Source: an uncultured bacterium | Lineage (GTDB): Bacteria; Bacillota; Bacilli; Lactobacillales; Lactobacillaceae | Direction of reading: 5' to 3' | Length of the DNA stretch: 64,000 bases | Assembly: GCA_905214235.1 (NCBI GenBank) | Contig: CAJMLF010000006.1 | Span: forward strand, 11,952 to 75,951 | Translations under genes and position numbers: made by a program | Notes under the pieces: model-generated | Told to the model about the DNA's origin: nothing | The model's input: only the letters and a program-made list of their open reading frames with translations | Database searches by the model: none | Part shown: positions 17,783-26,424 of the stretch, in pieces | Position numbering within the stretch: position 1 is the stretch's first letter | How the letters are laid out: each line of letters starts with the position of its first letter

Positions 17783-19147
17783 ATGAAAAATCAGATTGGC
17801 AAAGGCAGTAGCCCGAAGGAAAAGACTCTCGGACTATTTGACCTTTCAATCCTTGGAATTGGCGCAATCATCGGTACAGGGATCCTCGTCCTCACCGGAA
17901 TTGTCGCGTCAACCGATGCGGGCCCCGGAATCGTCTTTTCGTTTTTAATTGCGGCCCTAGCGAGTGGGTTGATTGGGCTTTGCTATTCGGAGCTCACCAC
18001 TAGCTTGCCGAATTCCGGAAGTGCGTTTTTCTATGCCTGGGTATCAATCGGTAAGTTTGTCGCGTTTCTCGCCGGCTGGACCCTGATTGGGGTCTACGTC
18101 ACCACCACGGCAACGGTTGCCAACGGCTGGACCGGGTATGTCCAATCATTCTTAGAAGTTTTGGGAATTAACCTGCCCCACCAGTTCCTCGTCAACCCCG
18201 CTGCGGATGGTTACATCAACCTGCCAGCGGTCCTGATGATCATCCTAATGACCATCATCCTAACCCGGGGAACGAGCGAAAGTAAGCTGGTCAACAACTT
18301 CCTGGTTGGGGTCAAGATATTCATTATCGTCTTGTTCATCGTGGTCAGCATCTGGGACGTCAAGGCCACCAACTGGCACCCCTTCCTCCCGTACGGCGTG
18401 AAGGGGATCTTCACCGGTGCTTCAGCGGTTTTCTTCTCCTTCCTGGGCTTTGACGCCCTCGCAACGTCGGCGGAGGATGCCAAGGACGTCGGCCACACGA
18501 TCCCCCGGGCAATCGTCCTCTGCTTGACGGTCTCCACAACCCTCTACATCCTAGTCAGCCTAGTGATGACGGGGGTAGTGCGTTACACCAAGCTGAACGT
18601 TTCCGAGGCGATGTCTTACGTACTGCTCAGTGAGGGCCATAACTATGTCGCCGAGATTGTCTCCTTAGGGGCGGTCCTTGGAATCATGGCCGTGGTGTTT
18701 GCCTTTATTTACGCCGGGTCCAACATTCTTAAGTCAATGAGCCGGTCCCGCTTTCTGCCCAAGGGCTTTGCCAAGTTAAACGCCCATACCCAGAGTCCGA
18801 ACCGGGCCATCTGGCTAATCGGCCTGGCCTCCGCGGTGTTTGCTGGTGAGTTCGACCTCCACTACCTGGCCTTAATCGCCAACATTGGTTCCCTGATGGT
18901 CTTCATGCTCATCTCCTTGATCGTGATCATCCTCCGGTATAAGTACCCGGAACTGGAGCGGCCATTCAAGGTCCCGTTTGGCAACGTAATCCCCACCTGT
19001 TCAATCCTGGTTTGCCTGGTCCTGCTGGTCAGCATCTCGCTCAAGGCATGGTTAACCTACCTGTTATGGATTGTCATCGGGCTAATTGTCTACTTCGCCT
19101 ACTCACTCCGGCATGCGGACGAGTTTAACTTTACCGAAGATAAGTAG
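17783..19147 (+). CDS. APC family amino acid permease
   Basis: This 454-residue transporter has about 12 membrane segments. The first carries the APC motif GIGAIIGTGILVLTG, the substrate-backbone site, and GFDALATSAEDAKD in the sixth segment is typical of the cationic amino acid transporter/YfnA branch. It should import amino acids with protons. It is monocistronic, with AAAGGAA upstream of the ATG and a perfect terminator behind. Part of the upstream 200 bases is a GC-rich imperfect dyad (around 17650-17690) of unknown role. Confidence 0.9.
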   Translation: MKNQIGKGSSPKEKTLGLFDLSILGIGAIIGTGILVLTGIVASTDAGPGIVFSFLIAALASGLIGLCYSELTTSLPNSGSAFFYAWVSIGKFVAFLAGWTLIGVYVTTTATVANGWTGYVQSFLEVLGINLPHQFLVNPAADGYINLPAVLMIILMTIILTRGTSESKLVNNFLVGVKIFIIVLFIVVSIWDVKATNWHPFLPYGVKGIFTGASAVFFSFLGFDALATSAEDAKDVGHTIPRAIVLCLTVSTTLYILVSLVMTGVVRYTKLNVSEAMSYVLLSEGHNYVAEIVSLGAVLGIMAVVFAFIYAGSNILKSMSRSRFLPKGFAKLNAHTQSPNRAIWLIGLASAVFAGEFDLHYLALIANIGSLMVFMLISLIVIILRYKYPELERPFKVPFGNVIPTCSILVCLVLLVSISLKAWLTYLLWIVIGLIVYFAYSLRHADEFNFTEDK

Positions 19148-19153
19148 TCTATC

Positions 19154-19182
19154 GCGGCTGGCCTATTTGGCCAGCCGCTTTT
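19154..19182 (+). terminator. Terminator of the APC permease gene
   Basis: GCGGCTGGCC (19154-19163) pairs perfectly with GGCCAGCCGC (19169-19178), followed by TTTTG. Confidence 0.9.
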
Positions 19183-19204
19183 GTAATTAATTTGCCAATT
19201 AGTG

Positions 19205-19233
19205 TTGACAATTAAATTAGAATTCGTTAAGAT
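19205..19233 (+). promoter_or_regulatory. Promoter of the methionine T-box transcript
   Basis: A consensus TTGACA (19205-19210), a 17-base spacer and TAAGAT (19228-19233). Confidence 0.75.
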
Positions 19234-19239
19234 AATGAC

Positions 19240-19545
19240 AATCAAATTAAGAAATGCTTAGAAGAGATGAGTAAGCAGGCGCAGCCATTACAGAGAACCG
19301 CGGTTGGTGGAAGGCGGGATGGCTAGACCTGTCGAAGATGGTCTTGGAGCAATGTTCGGGTGGCGAGCCAGACGTGAGCTGCCCACGAGTGACGTCCGAT
19401 ATAACGTCTAGGTTTACCTCCGGGTGTACCTACTGAGGAGTTGGCTGTGAGGCCGACTCAAATTAGGGTGGTAACACGTTAACTAATGATTAGCTTGACG
19501 TCCCTAGGAAAGGCACAGTTCTTTTCCTGGGGACGTTTTTTATTT
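19240..19545 (+). ncRNA. T-box riboswitch, probably tRNA-Met specific
   Basis: A leader of about 300 bases with the T-box core GGGTGGTAACACG at 19466-19478 and a terminator made of GACGTCCCTAGGAAA (19498-19512) and TTTCCTGGGGACGT (from about 19523) with a T run. Stem I appears to close with GCTT/AAGA (about 19256-19266) against TCTT/GAGC (19342-19350). The codon in the expected specifier loop just before that 3' strand is ATG (19338-19340), which fits the MetE-like gene behind it. The specifier call depends on my hand folding. Confidence 0.85.
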
Positions 19546-19587
19546 GCTCCGCACCTGAACCCACCGCATACGAAAGGATCGATTATT

Positions 19588-20724
19588 ATGACTGAATTCA
19601 CAAAACGAACTGTTTCCCCATTCCGCTACGACGTTGTTGGTAGCTTTCTCCGTCCCCAAGCATTAAAGGACGCCCGGGCCAAGTTTGCGGCGGGCGAAAT
19701 TAGCCAGGCCGACCTGACCGCCGTGGAGGACAAGTGCATCACCGAGTTAATTCAAAAAGAAGTTGCCGCCGGACTGCAGGCCGTCACGGATGGTGAATTT
19801 CGGCGGAGCTACTGGCACCTTGACTTCTTCTGGGGACTACAAGGGGTCAAGCACGTTAACTTGAAGCATGGCTACTTCTTCCATGACGAAGAGACCCGGA
19901 ACGATTCAGCCCAGGTGGCCGGCAAGATCAGCGGTGAAAACCACCCCTTTGTCAACTACTTCAAGTTTGTCCAGGACCACGTTCCTGCTGGGGTCCAGGT
20001 CAAGCAGACCATCCCCGCACCAGCTCAGTTTTTAGAAGAGTTAATCCGGCCCGAAAACCAGGCCAGCGTTAAGGACAACTACGCTTCTGTTGAAGAGCTG
20101 GACCACGACGTTGCGGCCGCCTACCACCAAGTAATTGAAGACCTCTACGCCGCTGGTTGCCGAACCCTCCAACTCGATGACTGTACCTGGGGAATCTCCG
20201 TCAATAACTTTGCCAACCTTAAGAAGAAGGACCCCAACGCTGATACGTCTGCACTGAAGCAGCTCCAAGAACGGTTCCTAAAAGTAAATAACGCCGCCAT
20301 TGCAGACCTGCCAGCGGACTTAACGGTCAACACTCACGTTTGCCGGGGGAACTACCACTCAACTTGGGCTGCCGCGGGTGGCTATGGTCCCGTCGCTGAC
20401 ACCCTCCTCGCCCAGGAAAACGTGCAGGCCTTTTACCTGGAATACGACTCCGACCGGGCTGGTGGCTTTGAACCCCTTGCTAAGGTTCCTGATGATAAGT
20501 ACGTTGTCTTGGGGCTCATCACGTCCAAGTCCGGCCAGCTGGAAGACAAGCAGACCATCATCGACCGGATTCACGAAGCAGCAAAGTACCACCCGTTGGA
20601 CCACCTCTGCTTAAGTCCCCAGTGTGGGTTTGCCTCAACTGAGGAAGGAAACATCCTCACCGAGGACCAACAATGGAAGAAAGTCGCCCTCGTTAAGGAA
20701 ATTGCCACCGAAGTCTGGGGCTAA
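19588..20724 (+). CDS. MetE-like cobalamin-independent methionine synthase family enzyme (YxjG/YxjH type)
   Basis: The 378-residue protein matches the C-terminal catalytic half of MetE: it opens with PFRYDVVGSFLRP, has DGEFRRSYWHLDF, LQLDDCTWG, NTHVCRGNYHSTWA (zinc ligands His and Cys) and the final SPQCGFAST (zinc Cys). It lacks the N-terminal folate-side half of full MetE. It should move a methyl group to homocysteine or a related thiol. The start is ATG 19588 with GAAAGGA upstream. Control by the methionine T-box makes a role in methionine supply likely. Confidence 0.9.
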   Translation: MTEFTKRTVSPFRYDVVGSFLRPQALKDARAKFAAGEISQADLTAVEDKCITELIQKEVAAGLQAVTDGEFRRSYWHLDFFWGLQGVKHVNLKHGYFFHDEETRNDSAQVAGKISGENHPFVNYFKFVQDHVPAGVQVKQTIPAPAQFLEELIRPENQASVKDNYASVEELDHDVAAAYHQVIEDLYAAGCRTLQLDDCTWGISVNNFANLKKKDPNADTSALKQLQERFLKVNNAAIADLPADLTVNTHVCRGNYHSTWAAAGGYGPVADTLLAQENVQAFYLEYDSDRAGGFEPLAKVPDDKYVVLGLITSKSGQLEDKQTIIDRIHEAAKYHPLDHLCLSPQCGFASTEEGNILTEDQQWKKVALVKEIATEVWG

Positions 20725-20757
20725 TTCTGCCGATATATACACCTCCTGAATACGAAG

Positions 20758-20796
20758 AAATGGACCAGTGGGATAATCTCACTGATCCATTTTTAT
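20758..20796. terminator. Terminator between convergent genes
   Basis: AAATGGACCAGTGGGA (20758-20773) pairs with TCTCACTGATCCATTT (20777-20792), with T and A runs on the proper sides for both directions. Confidence 0.8.
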
Positions 20797-20800
20797 TAAC

Positions 20801-21037
20801 CTAATCCATATAATCACCAACAACGGGGATCCCCGGTAAGACACTGTCACCGTGGGCTACCCGTCTTTTTAATGGTTCCGTCAAATCCTGGCCCGCTGTG
20901 TAGCCGTGGTGCTTACCACCCTGCCAGGAAGCATCTTCGGAAACGTCATAGACCTTGCCATCGATTGCGATGTACGCGGGGCGGCCATCCTGGCCATCAT
21001 ACTTTTGTAACTCTTCCTTAGTGAACGTCTTTGCCAT
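20801..21037 (-). CDS. Cytochrome b5-like heme/steroid-binding domain protein (78 aa)
   Basis: The start is the ATG at 21037 with GGGAGGAAA upstream. The protein is one cytochrome b5-like domain: FTKEELQKYDGQDGRPAYIAIDGKVYDVS, WQGGKHHGYTAGQDLT and AHGDSVLPGIPVVG. The two His (in KHHG and AHGD) sit where heme ligands occur, but the eukaryotic HPGG motif is not kept. Such single-domain proteins are common in Firmicutes; whether they bind heme, which lactobacilli do not make, is unclear. No signal peptide or membrane anchor is present. Confidence 0.85.
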   Translation of the reverse strand: MAKTFTKEELQKYDGQDGRPAYIAIDGKVYDVSEDASWQGGKHHGYTAGQDLTEPLKRRVAHGDSVLPGIPVVGDYMD

Positions 21038-21129
21038 ACCGGTTTCCTCCCTTTTCCATTCTTTTGGTAGTTTAACTATACCGGGGCCGGCAATAAAAAG
21101 CACGCTTTCTGCTCAGCCTTAAGGGAAAG

Positions 21130-21615
21130 TTACAAGTCCTTAACCATGGTCAACCAGGTCTCGTCCGCATGGCTGGAAGGTGACACCCCCGCCTGATGAA
21201 AACCGTTATGCTCATAAAAGGGAACGTTTTTGGCCAGGGAGTCTAGCACAACTGACTGCCGCTTGCTTGCCCGGGCTACCCGCGCCAGGGCGTCCAAGAG
21301 CTGGCTGCCAACGCCCTTTCCCCGGTAGGCCGGGGCCACCGCAAGTGAGAGCACCAGCTGGTAGCCACCCGTAGGCAGGTTAGTCGGGGCCGTTTCGTAC
21401 ATCTGGTCGTCGATCACCCGGGTACTAACTGCCGGGCCGACGATAAAACCGACTACCCGGTCCCCAGCCTTGGCCACTAAAAAGGTGTCCGGCAACTTGT
21501 TGAGCCGGTCCTGAAAAGCCGCCGGACTCCCAGCCTCAGCCGGACTAAAGCCCGCCCGTTCAATTGCAACTACCGCGGGCAAGTCTGCTTGTTGGACATT
21601 ACTGATTTTGATCAT
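21130..21615 (-). CDS. GNAT family N-acetyltransferase
   Basis: The 161-residue protein carries the acetyl-CoA loop in a clear GNAT core: LVLSLAVAPAYRGKGVGSQLL (motif A), then SVVLDSLAKNVPFYEHNGF (motif B). Its layout recalls the arylalkylamine N-acetyltransferase-like group. The ATG overlaps the end of the upstream LysR gene by 17 bases, so the two are co-translated. The substrate is unknown. Confidence 0.88.
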   Translation of the reverse strand: MIKISNVQQADLPAVVAIERAGFSPAEAGSPAAFQDRLNKLPDTFLVAKAGDRVVGFIVGPAVSTRVIDDQMYETAPTNLPTGGYQLVLSLAVAPAYRGKGVGSQLLDALARVARASKRQSVVLDSLAKNVPFYEHNGFHQAGVSPSSHADETWLTMVKDL

Positions 21616-22486
21616 GGGTGACCTCCTTCATTTCCTTAATAAAAATATTGCCAACGTTTGGTAGGCGGTTATCCTTGCGCCAAACTAAAATATTCTGATC
21701 AACTAGCGCCGGGGTGAGGGGCCGAAAGACCAGGTTGTCTTCTGCTTGATTTTTAATCAGCCCCTCGTAGGTCATTACCGCGCACGCACCGGTCTTGGCC
21801 AACAAGGCCGCGTTAAAGACCAGGTTATACTGACCGACAAAGTTGAAGTGGTTCAGTGCCATCCCCGCCCACTGACGAAAGGTGTCCTGGCGTATGGTTT
21901 GCCCCGACGTCATCAGTGGCTGGCCAACCAGGTCCGCAGGGGTAATGGCCTCCTTTTGTGCCAGTGGCGAATCGGCCGCCACGACAATCCCCCACCGGTT
22001 AACCCCACTAAGGGGCATGGTGTTGTATTCAATCAGGTTTTCGTGCCCCATCAGGATGGCAAACTCAATCAAGCCCGTATCCAGCTGGTGGCGTAAAAAC
22101 TCACTGTCCCCGCTCACCAGGTTGAGGCGAATCTGGGGAAACTTGGCCATGATGTGTTTGATGCAGGCCATCACGGGTTGGACGGCCCGACTTTCGCCCG
22201 CACCGATGTTGATGACACCACTCACCACCGCTTTTTTCTGCAGCTGGTCAGTAGTCCGGTCCACCAGGGTGGTGATTTCCTGGGCCCGGTCAAAGAGGTA
22301 GGACCCCTCCTGCGTAAGTTTGATTTGCCGGTGCCCCCGCTCAAAGAGGGTAACCCCCAGCTCGTTTTCGAGCTCCTTCATCTGACGGGAAAGGGCCGGT
22401 TGCGAGATGTGGAGAACCTGCGCCGCACCGGAAATATTTCCTTCCCGGACAATCTCATTGAAATAACGTAGTACCCGAACTTCCAT
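21599..22486 (-). CDS. LysR family transcriptional regulator
   Basis: The 295-residue protein has a standard N-terminal LysR helix-turn-helix (VRYLRF-type start; GNISGAAQVLHISQPALSRQ then ELGVTLFERG) and a periplasmic-binding-like effector domain from about 90. It is divergent from the acetyltransferase/hydrolase genes at 22595-24954 with a 108-base gap, the usual LysR arrangement, so it probably regulates them and its own operon with the GNAT gene. Confidence 0.92.
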   Translation of the reverse strand: MEVRVLRYFNEIVREGNISGAAQVLHISQPALSRQMKELENELGVTLFERGHRQIKLTQEGSYLFDRAQEITTLVDRTTDQLQKKAVVSGVINIGAGESRAVQPVMACIKHIMAKFPQIRLNLVSGDSEFLRHQLDTGLIEFAILMGHENLIEYNTMPLSGVNRWGIVVAADSPLAQKEAITPADLVGQPLMTSGQTIRQDTFRQWAGMALNHFNFVGQYNLVFNAALLAKTGACAVMTYEGLIKNQAEDNLVFRPLTPALVDQNILVWRKDNRLPNVGNIFIKEMKEVTHDQNQ

Positions 22487-22594
22487 CGTCAGTCCTCCTA
22501 TGCATAATACTTATATTTTCCCATATATTATAAGTATTTTACAGGAGCACGCCAACTGTTTATCCTAGTAATAACCAGAAAGGAGAGTTAATGG

Positions 22595-23125
22595 ATGACA
22601 ACTAACATGAAAGCCACAAGCCAAGAAATCGCCCAGGTGGTCACCACTAACCAGCCCCTCGTTCAGGAGCTCAACACTGGCGTCCACACCGACCAAGAGG
22701 TGCGCCAAGTCGTTGCGCAGATCACGGGACAGGCAATTGACCCGTCCGTTGAAATTCGCCTGCCATTTTACACCGACTTCGGACGCCATCTTCAAATTGG
22801 GAAAAACGTCTTTATTAATAGTGGCGTCACCTTTACGGACCTTGGCGGCATTCAATTAGCGGACCGGGGCCTGATTGGTCCCAACGCCACCCTTGTCTCC
22901 GTCAACCACCCCCTCGACCCGGCCGACCGCCGCAACCTTGAGCTCAAGCCAATCAAGGTGGGCACGAACGCCTGGATTGGGGCCAACGACACCATCTTAC
23001 CAGGAGTAACCATCGGCGAAAATGCGGTTGTTGCGGCGGGGGCCATCGTCACTAAGGATGTCCCAGCTAACACCGTTGTCGCCGGAGTTCCCGCAAAAGT
23101 CATTAAGAAAATAAAGGAGGACTAA
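22595..23125 (+). CDS. Hexapeptide-repeat O-acetyltransferase (maltose/galactoside acetyltransferase type)
   Basis: The 176-residue enzyme folds as a left-handed beta helix: FTDLGGIQLADRGLIGPNATLVSVNHPL has the catalytic His in NHP, and IGANDTILPGVTIGENAVVAAGAIVTKDVPANTVVAGVPAKVI is the coil region that binds acetyl-CoA. The N-terminal maltose-acetyltransferase cap is shortened compared with LacA/Maa proteins. It transfers acetyl groups to sugars, perhaps as detoxification. AAAGGAGAG precedes the ATG; a second ATG four bases earlier is out of frame. First gene of a three-gene run. Confidence 0.9.
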   Translation: MTTNMKATSQEIAQVVTTNQPLVQELNTGVHTDQEVRQVVAQITGQAIDPSVEIRLPFYTDFGRHLQIGKNVFINSGVTFTDLGGIQLADRGLIGPNATLVSVNHPLDPADRRNLELKPIKVGTNAWIGANDTILPGVTIGENAVVAAGAIVTKDVPANTVVAGVPAKVIKKIKED

Positions 23126-23128
23126 CCT

Positions 23129-24082
23129 ATGTCATTACGATACATTACCGAACTCAATGAAAACGTCCACCGTGACCACGTCAGCTTCTTAAACCGCTAC
23201 GGAATAAAAATTGCGGCTGACCTTTACTCCCCAAAGGAACGGACAGCAGAAAAGTACCCGGCTTTAATCGTGGGTGCGCCCTATGGTGGGGTAAAGGAGC
23301 AGGGTCCGGCCGTCTACGCCAACGAGCTCGCCCAGCGGGGCTTTGTGGTCCTGACCTTTGACCAGGTTTTCATGGGTGAATCTGGCGGCTGGCCACGCCA
23401 CGTGTCATCTCCGGAGCTCTTCGCCGAATCATTTAGTGCCAGCGTTGACTACCTTGGGGTCCAGGTGCCCTTTGTTGACCGGGAGCGGATCGGGGTTATC
23501 GGGATCTGCGGCTCTGCCGGCTTTGCCCTTTCCGCAGCTGCCGTTGACCCCCGGATTAAGGCGGTGGTTACCGCTTCAATGTACGACATCACGGACATCC
23601 GCGGCATGATGAAGCCTAGCAAGGCCCAATTAGACAAGATGAAGACCCAGTTGGCTAACCAGCGGTGGACGGACTTTGCCAATGGCCAGCCGGAATACAA
23701 GCCGTCATTCCCTGACCACCCCTACCCGTCAGTTGATGACCTCCCGAAGATGGACCCCATCAACAATGAGTGGTTCCGCTTCTACGCTGTTCCCCGGGGC
23801 TTCCACCCCAATGCCCGGGGCGGCTTTACCACCACTTCCAACCTGGCGATGATGCAGTTCTCCGCCCTCGACCACATTGACGAGATTTCCCCACGGCCAA
23901 TCCTGTTTATTTTTGGTGACCGGGCCCACTCCCGTGCCTTCTCCGAACGGGCGTATAATTTAGCCAAGGGGCCAAAGGAAAAGTACATCGTTGACGACTG
24001 TGAACACATTGACCTGTATGACCAGGTTGATAAGATTCCGTTTGCCAAGATCCAAAGCTTTTTTAATGACCACCTTAACTAA
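23129..24082 (+). CDS. Alpha/beta hydrolase with Cys at the nucleophile elbow
   Basis: The 317-residue protein begins its hydrolase core with LYSPKERTAEKYPALIVGAPYGGVKEQ. The elbow reads GVIGICGSAGFALSAAAVD: where a Ser is usual there is Gly-Ile-Cys-Gly-Ser-Ala-Gly, so either the Cys (as in dienelactone hydrolases) or the following Ser is the nucleophile. A candidate acid lies in FIFGDRAHS and the His in DDCEHIDLYD. It is like the YcjY/DLH-like group. Starts 3 bases after the acetyltransferase stop, with AAGGAGG, so it is cotranscribed. The substrate is unknown. Confidence 0.85.
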   Translation: MSLRYITELNENVHRDHVSFLNRYGIKIAADLYSPKERTAEKYPALIVGAPYGGVKEQGPAVYANELAQRGFVVLTFDQVFMGESGGWPRHVSSPELFAESFSASVDYLGVQVPFVDRERIGVIGICGSAGFALSAAAVDPRIKAVVTASMYDITDIRGMMKPSKAQLDKMKTQLANQRWTDFANGQPEYKPSFPDHPYPSVDDLPKMDPINNEWFRFYAVPRGFHPNARGGFTTTSNLAMMQFSALDHIDEISPRPILFIFGDRAHSRAFSERAYNLAKGPKEKYIVDDCEHIDLYDQVDKIPFAKIQSFFNDHLN

Positions 24083-24087
24083 TTGAT

Positions 24088-24954
24088 ATGGATGTGAGCA
24101 CTTTGAAAAGATTTCCCCTGATTACGATACTAACCACCATCCTCGCCTTTTGCTGTCTCGCTGTTTCGAGCCGGGCGATGGCTATCCAGCACTACCGGCA
24201 GTCGACCGTGCCAACCATCTTCGTCCACGGCTGGGGCTCCAGTGCCCGGGCGGAAGATAAGATGGCCCGGGCCGCCCAACGCGCCGGCGTTACCAAGACA
24301 ATTGTCCGCGCCAACGTCGATCGCCAGGGAAAGGTGTCGTTTGACCGCAACATCCCCAAGGGGGCAATTAACCCCATCGTGGAGGTCAACCTCGCTGATA
24401 ACAAGCTTAGCCACTACAAGGATAACTACACGGCTGGCTACCACCACGGCGGCACCTACGTCAAGAACGTGGTTAAGGCCTTAGAAAAACGCGGGCACTA
24501 CCCGGCATTTAACTTTGTGGGGCACTCGATGGGTAACCTGGAGATTGCCAACTACATCAATGACAATGCCGGTCACCTGCCGAAGATCAACCACCTGGTT
24601 GCCATTGCTGGCCACTATAACGGCCTGGTCGGGCAATCAACGGCCGAAAGTGCGGTCAACCAGGAGGGTAAACCGACGCGGGAGGACTCCTGCTTCAAGG
24701 CCCTCCTTGGTCTCCGGCAGAACTTCCCCCGCAATACCCGGGTGTTAAACATCTACGGCAACCTCGATAACGGCTCTAACTCCGACGGTGATGTTCCCGT
24801 TAACTCGGCAAAATCGTTGAAGTACCTGGTTGCCAACCGGGCGAAGTCTTACCAGGAGCTTGAACTGCACGGTAAGAGTGCCCAGCACAGCCGGCTCCAC
24901 AACAATAACCACCAGGTTGACCAGGCATTGATCAACTTCCTGTGGGCAAAATAA
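24088..24954 (+). CDS. Extracytoplasmic alpha/beta hydrolase (DUF915 family)
   Basis: The protein has 288 residues, with an N-terminal hydrophobic segment (about 9-32) that is a signal peptide or anchor. The DUF915 cell-surface hydrolase pattern follows: TIFVHGWGSSA (oxyanion region), NFVGHSMGNLEI (nucleophile Ser), an Asp in NLDNGSNSDGDVP and a His in HSRLHNNNHQ. It should hydrolyse an ester outside the membrane. The exact start is unsure; a TTG at 24103 behind GTGAG is also possible. Last gene of the run begun at 22595. Confidence 0.88.
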   Translation: MDVSTLKRFPLITILTTILAFCCLAVSSRAMAIQHYRQSTVPTIFVHGWGSSARAEDKMARAAQRAGVTKTIVRANVDRQGKVSFDRNIPKGAINPIVEVNLADNKLSHYKDNYTAGYHHGGTYVKNVVKALEKRGHYPAFNFVGHSMGNLEIANYINDNAGHLPKINHLVAIAGHYNGLVGQSTAESAVNQEGKPTREDSCFKALLGLRQNFPRNTRVLNIYGNLDNGSNSDGDVPVNSAKSLKYLVANRAKSYQELELHGKSAQHSRLHNNNHQVDQALINFLWAK

Positions 24955-24992
24955 AGGGATCCCCCCCTCCCCTCATATAGCCTTTACTACTC

Positions 24993-25025
24993 AACGACTA
25001 GGAAATTATTCCTGGTCGTTTTTTT
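24993..25025 (+). terminator. Terminator of the acetyltransferase/hydrolase run
   Basis: AACGACTAGGAA (24993-25004) pairs with TTCCTGGTCGTT (25009-25020), followed by a T run. Confidence 0.88.
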
Positions 25026-25038
25026 GCTGTTTAAAAAA

Positions 25039-25071
25039 TTTCACCGGCTACCTATTGTCGGTAGTCGGTGA
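25039..25071 (-). terminator. Terminator of the GH120/MFS operon
   Basis: TTCACCGGCTACC (25039-25051) pairs with GGTAGTCGGTGAA (25059-25071); read leftward it is followed by ATTTTTT. Confidence 0.8.
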
Positions 25072-25105
25072 AGTGATGTGTAAGTTAGTTATTTAATAAT
25101 TGCAG

Positions 25106-26371
25106 TTACTTAATTCCTTTAATGAAGAAGATCAAAATTGAACCTAAAACAGCTGAAACACAGGCTGCAGGGAAGATATATCCATAACCACCCATGTTAA
25201 TTGCAGTTGCGGCAACAATTGGGCCAAAAATCTGCCCAGCACTGTTTGCCATGTTCAACAGACCTAAGTCTTTAGCAGCAGTTTTCTCGTTTGGTAATAC
25301 GTCAATGTTCAACGCCTGATCCACGGAATTGTACATTCCAAATCCAATTCCGGCAATCACTGCGTAAGCCAACATTCCCCAAGTATTTGTTGTTAAACGT
25401 GGAACAAATACCCCTAAGGCAATGATCAGGCCAGCAGTAATAACAGGTAATTTCCTAACCTTCATCTTATCGGCCAATGGCCCGGAGATCAGTGACATAA
25501 TAACCGCGGTAATCATTAAAATTATCGAAATCAGCGATACATATTGCTGGACTGCGCCACCCCTGAGCTTAATGTAGTCGGTAAAGATATATAAGGTATA
25601 GCCCGAAATGGCAAATTGAGAAATAATAATCATAAACTTACCAAATAAGGCTAGATAGAAGTTGCGGGCGTTATGAGTTGGGAAGACGAAGTTTGCAGAA
25701 AAGGCCTTCCAACCATCAATCTTTTCAACGGGCATATTCTTAGTTGACTGCTCGTGTAAAATCAGCGCCGCAATTGGTCCAGATACTAAGGTCATCGTGG
25801 CCATAACGTAAAAGCCCATTGTGTTATTGTACAAGAAATGGGAACCAATTACTGGTCCTAAGCCTTGCGCAGCAGCGGTTCCTAATGCATACATCCCAGA
25901 CATCGTGCCCCGGAACTGTTCAGAGGTCCGGTCGGCAATTACTGCAACCAGTGGAGCTACGATCATATTTTGGAAAAGGACATATACAGAGTCACCGACA
26001 ACAACACCAAATGCTGTCTTGGCATGACTCCAGGCAATAATACTAATGAATGAACCAATTGAACCAACAATTATCCATGGCGTCCGCCGTCCCCAACGTG
26101 AGCGGGTCCGGTCAGAAAGGCCACCCCAGATAATATTTGAAATTGTTGCCACGATCATTGCAACCGCAGACATTGTTGCAATAACGTTTTGCTTCGTTGC
26201 CGGATCAATGTCTTGGACCAGTTTTGGAACTGTAACCCCAACTAATCCAAGGTAAGGGCCAACCCAAAGAAAGTAGCCCAGAACAATCCCAATACAGGTT
26301 CTTACTGGAAACTTCTTCTGCTCTTCGTTAGTTGGTGTTTGCCATGGTTTTCTTTCGGTCGAATTATCCAT
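25106..26371 (-). CDS. MFS transporter next to a beta-xylosidase, probable oligosaccharide/xyloside uptake
   Basis: This 421-residue membrane protein has about 12 segments and the MFS loop motif GGLSDRTRSRWGRRTPWI, which also resembles the GPH sugar:cation symporters. I prefer the ATG at 26371 (AAGGGATG upstream) over a GTG three codons earlier. It follows the GH120-like gene by about 50 bases with no terminator between, so it is the second gene of that operon and likely imports the enzyme's substrate. The substrate assignment is inference from context. Confidence 0.85.
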   Translation of the reverse strand: MDNSTERKPWQTPTNEEQKKFPVRTCIGIVLGYFLWVGPYLGLVGVTVPKLVQDIDPATKQNVIATMSAVAMIVATISNIIWGGLSDRTRSRWGRRTPWIIVGSIGSFISIIAWSHAKTAFGVVVGDSVYVLFQNMIVAPLVAVIADRTSEQFRGTMSGMYALGTAAAQGLGPVIGSHFLYNNTMGFYVMATMTLVSGPIAALILHEQSTKNMPVEKIDGWKAFSANFVFPTHNARNFYLALFGKFMIIISQFAISGYTLYIFTDYIKLRGGAVQQYVSLISIILMITAVIMSLISGPLADKMKVRKLPVITAGLIIALGVFVPRLTTNTWGMLAYAVIAGIGFGMYNSVDQALNIDVLPNEKTAAKDLGLLNMANSAGQIFGPIVAATAINMGGYGYIFPAACVSAVLGSILIFFIKGIK

Positions 26372-26424
26372 ATTTTTCACATCCCTTTTTAATCACGTCA
26401 TTCAACCGTATTCAGCAAATGGTC

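Noticed and set aside
19486..19587. Longer MetE-like start
   Set aside because: It overlaps the T-box terminator; ATG 19588 with GAAAGGA fits family N-termini (PFRYDVVGSF).
22559..24954. Virulence or bacteriocin cluster
   Set aside because: The genes are ordinary acyl-transfer and hydrolase families; no leader peptides, immunity proteins or processing transporter are present.
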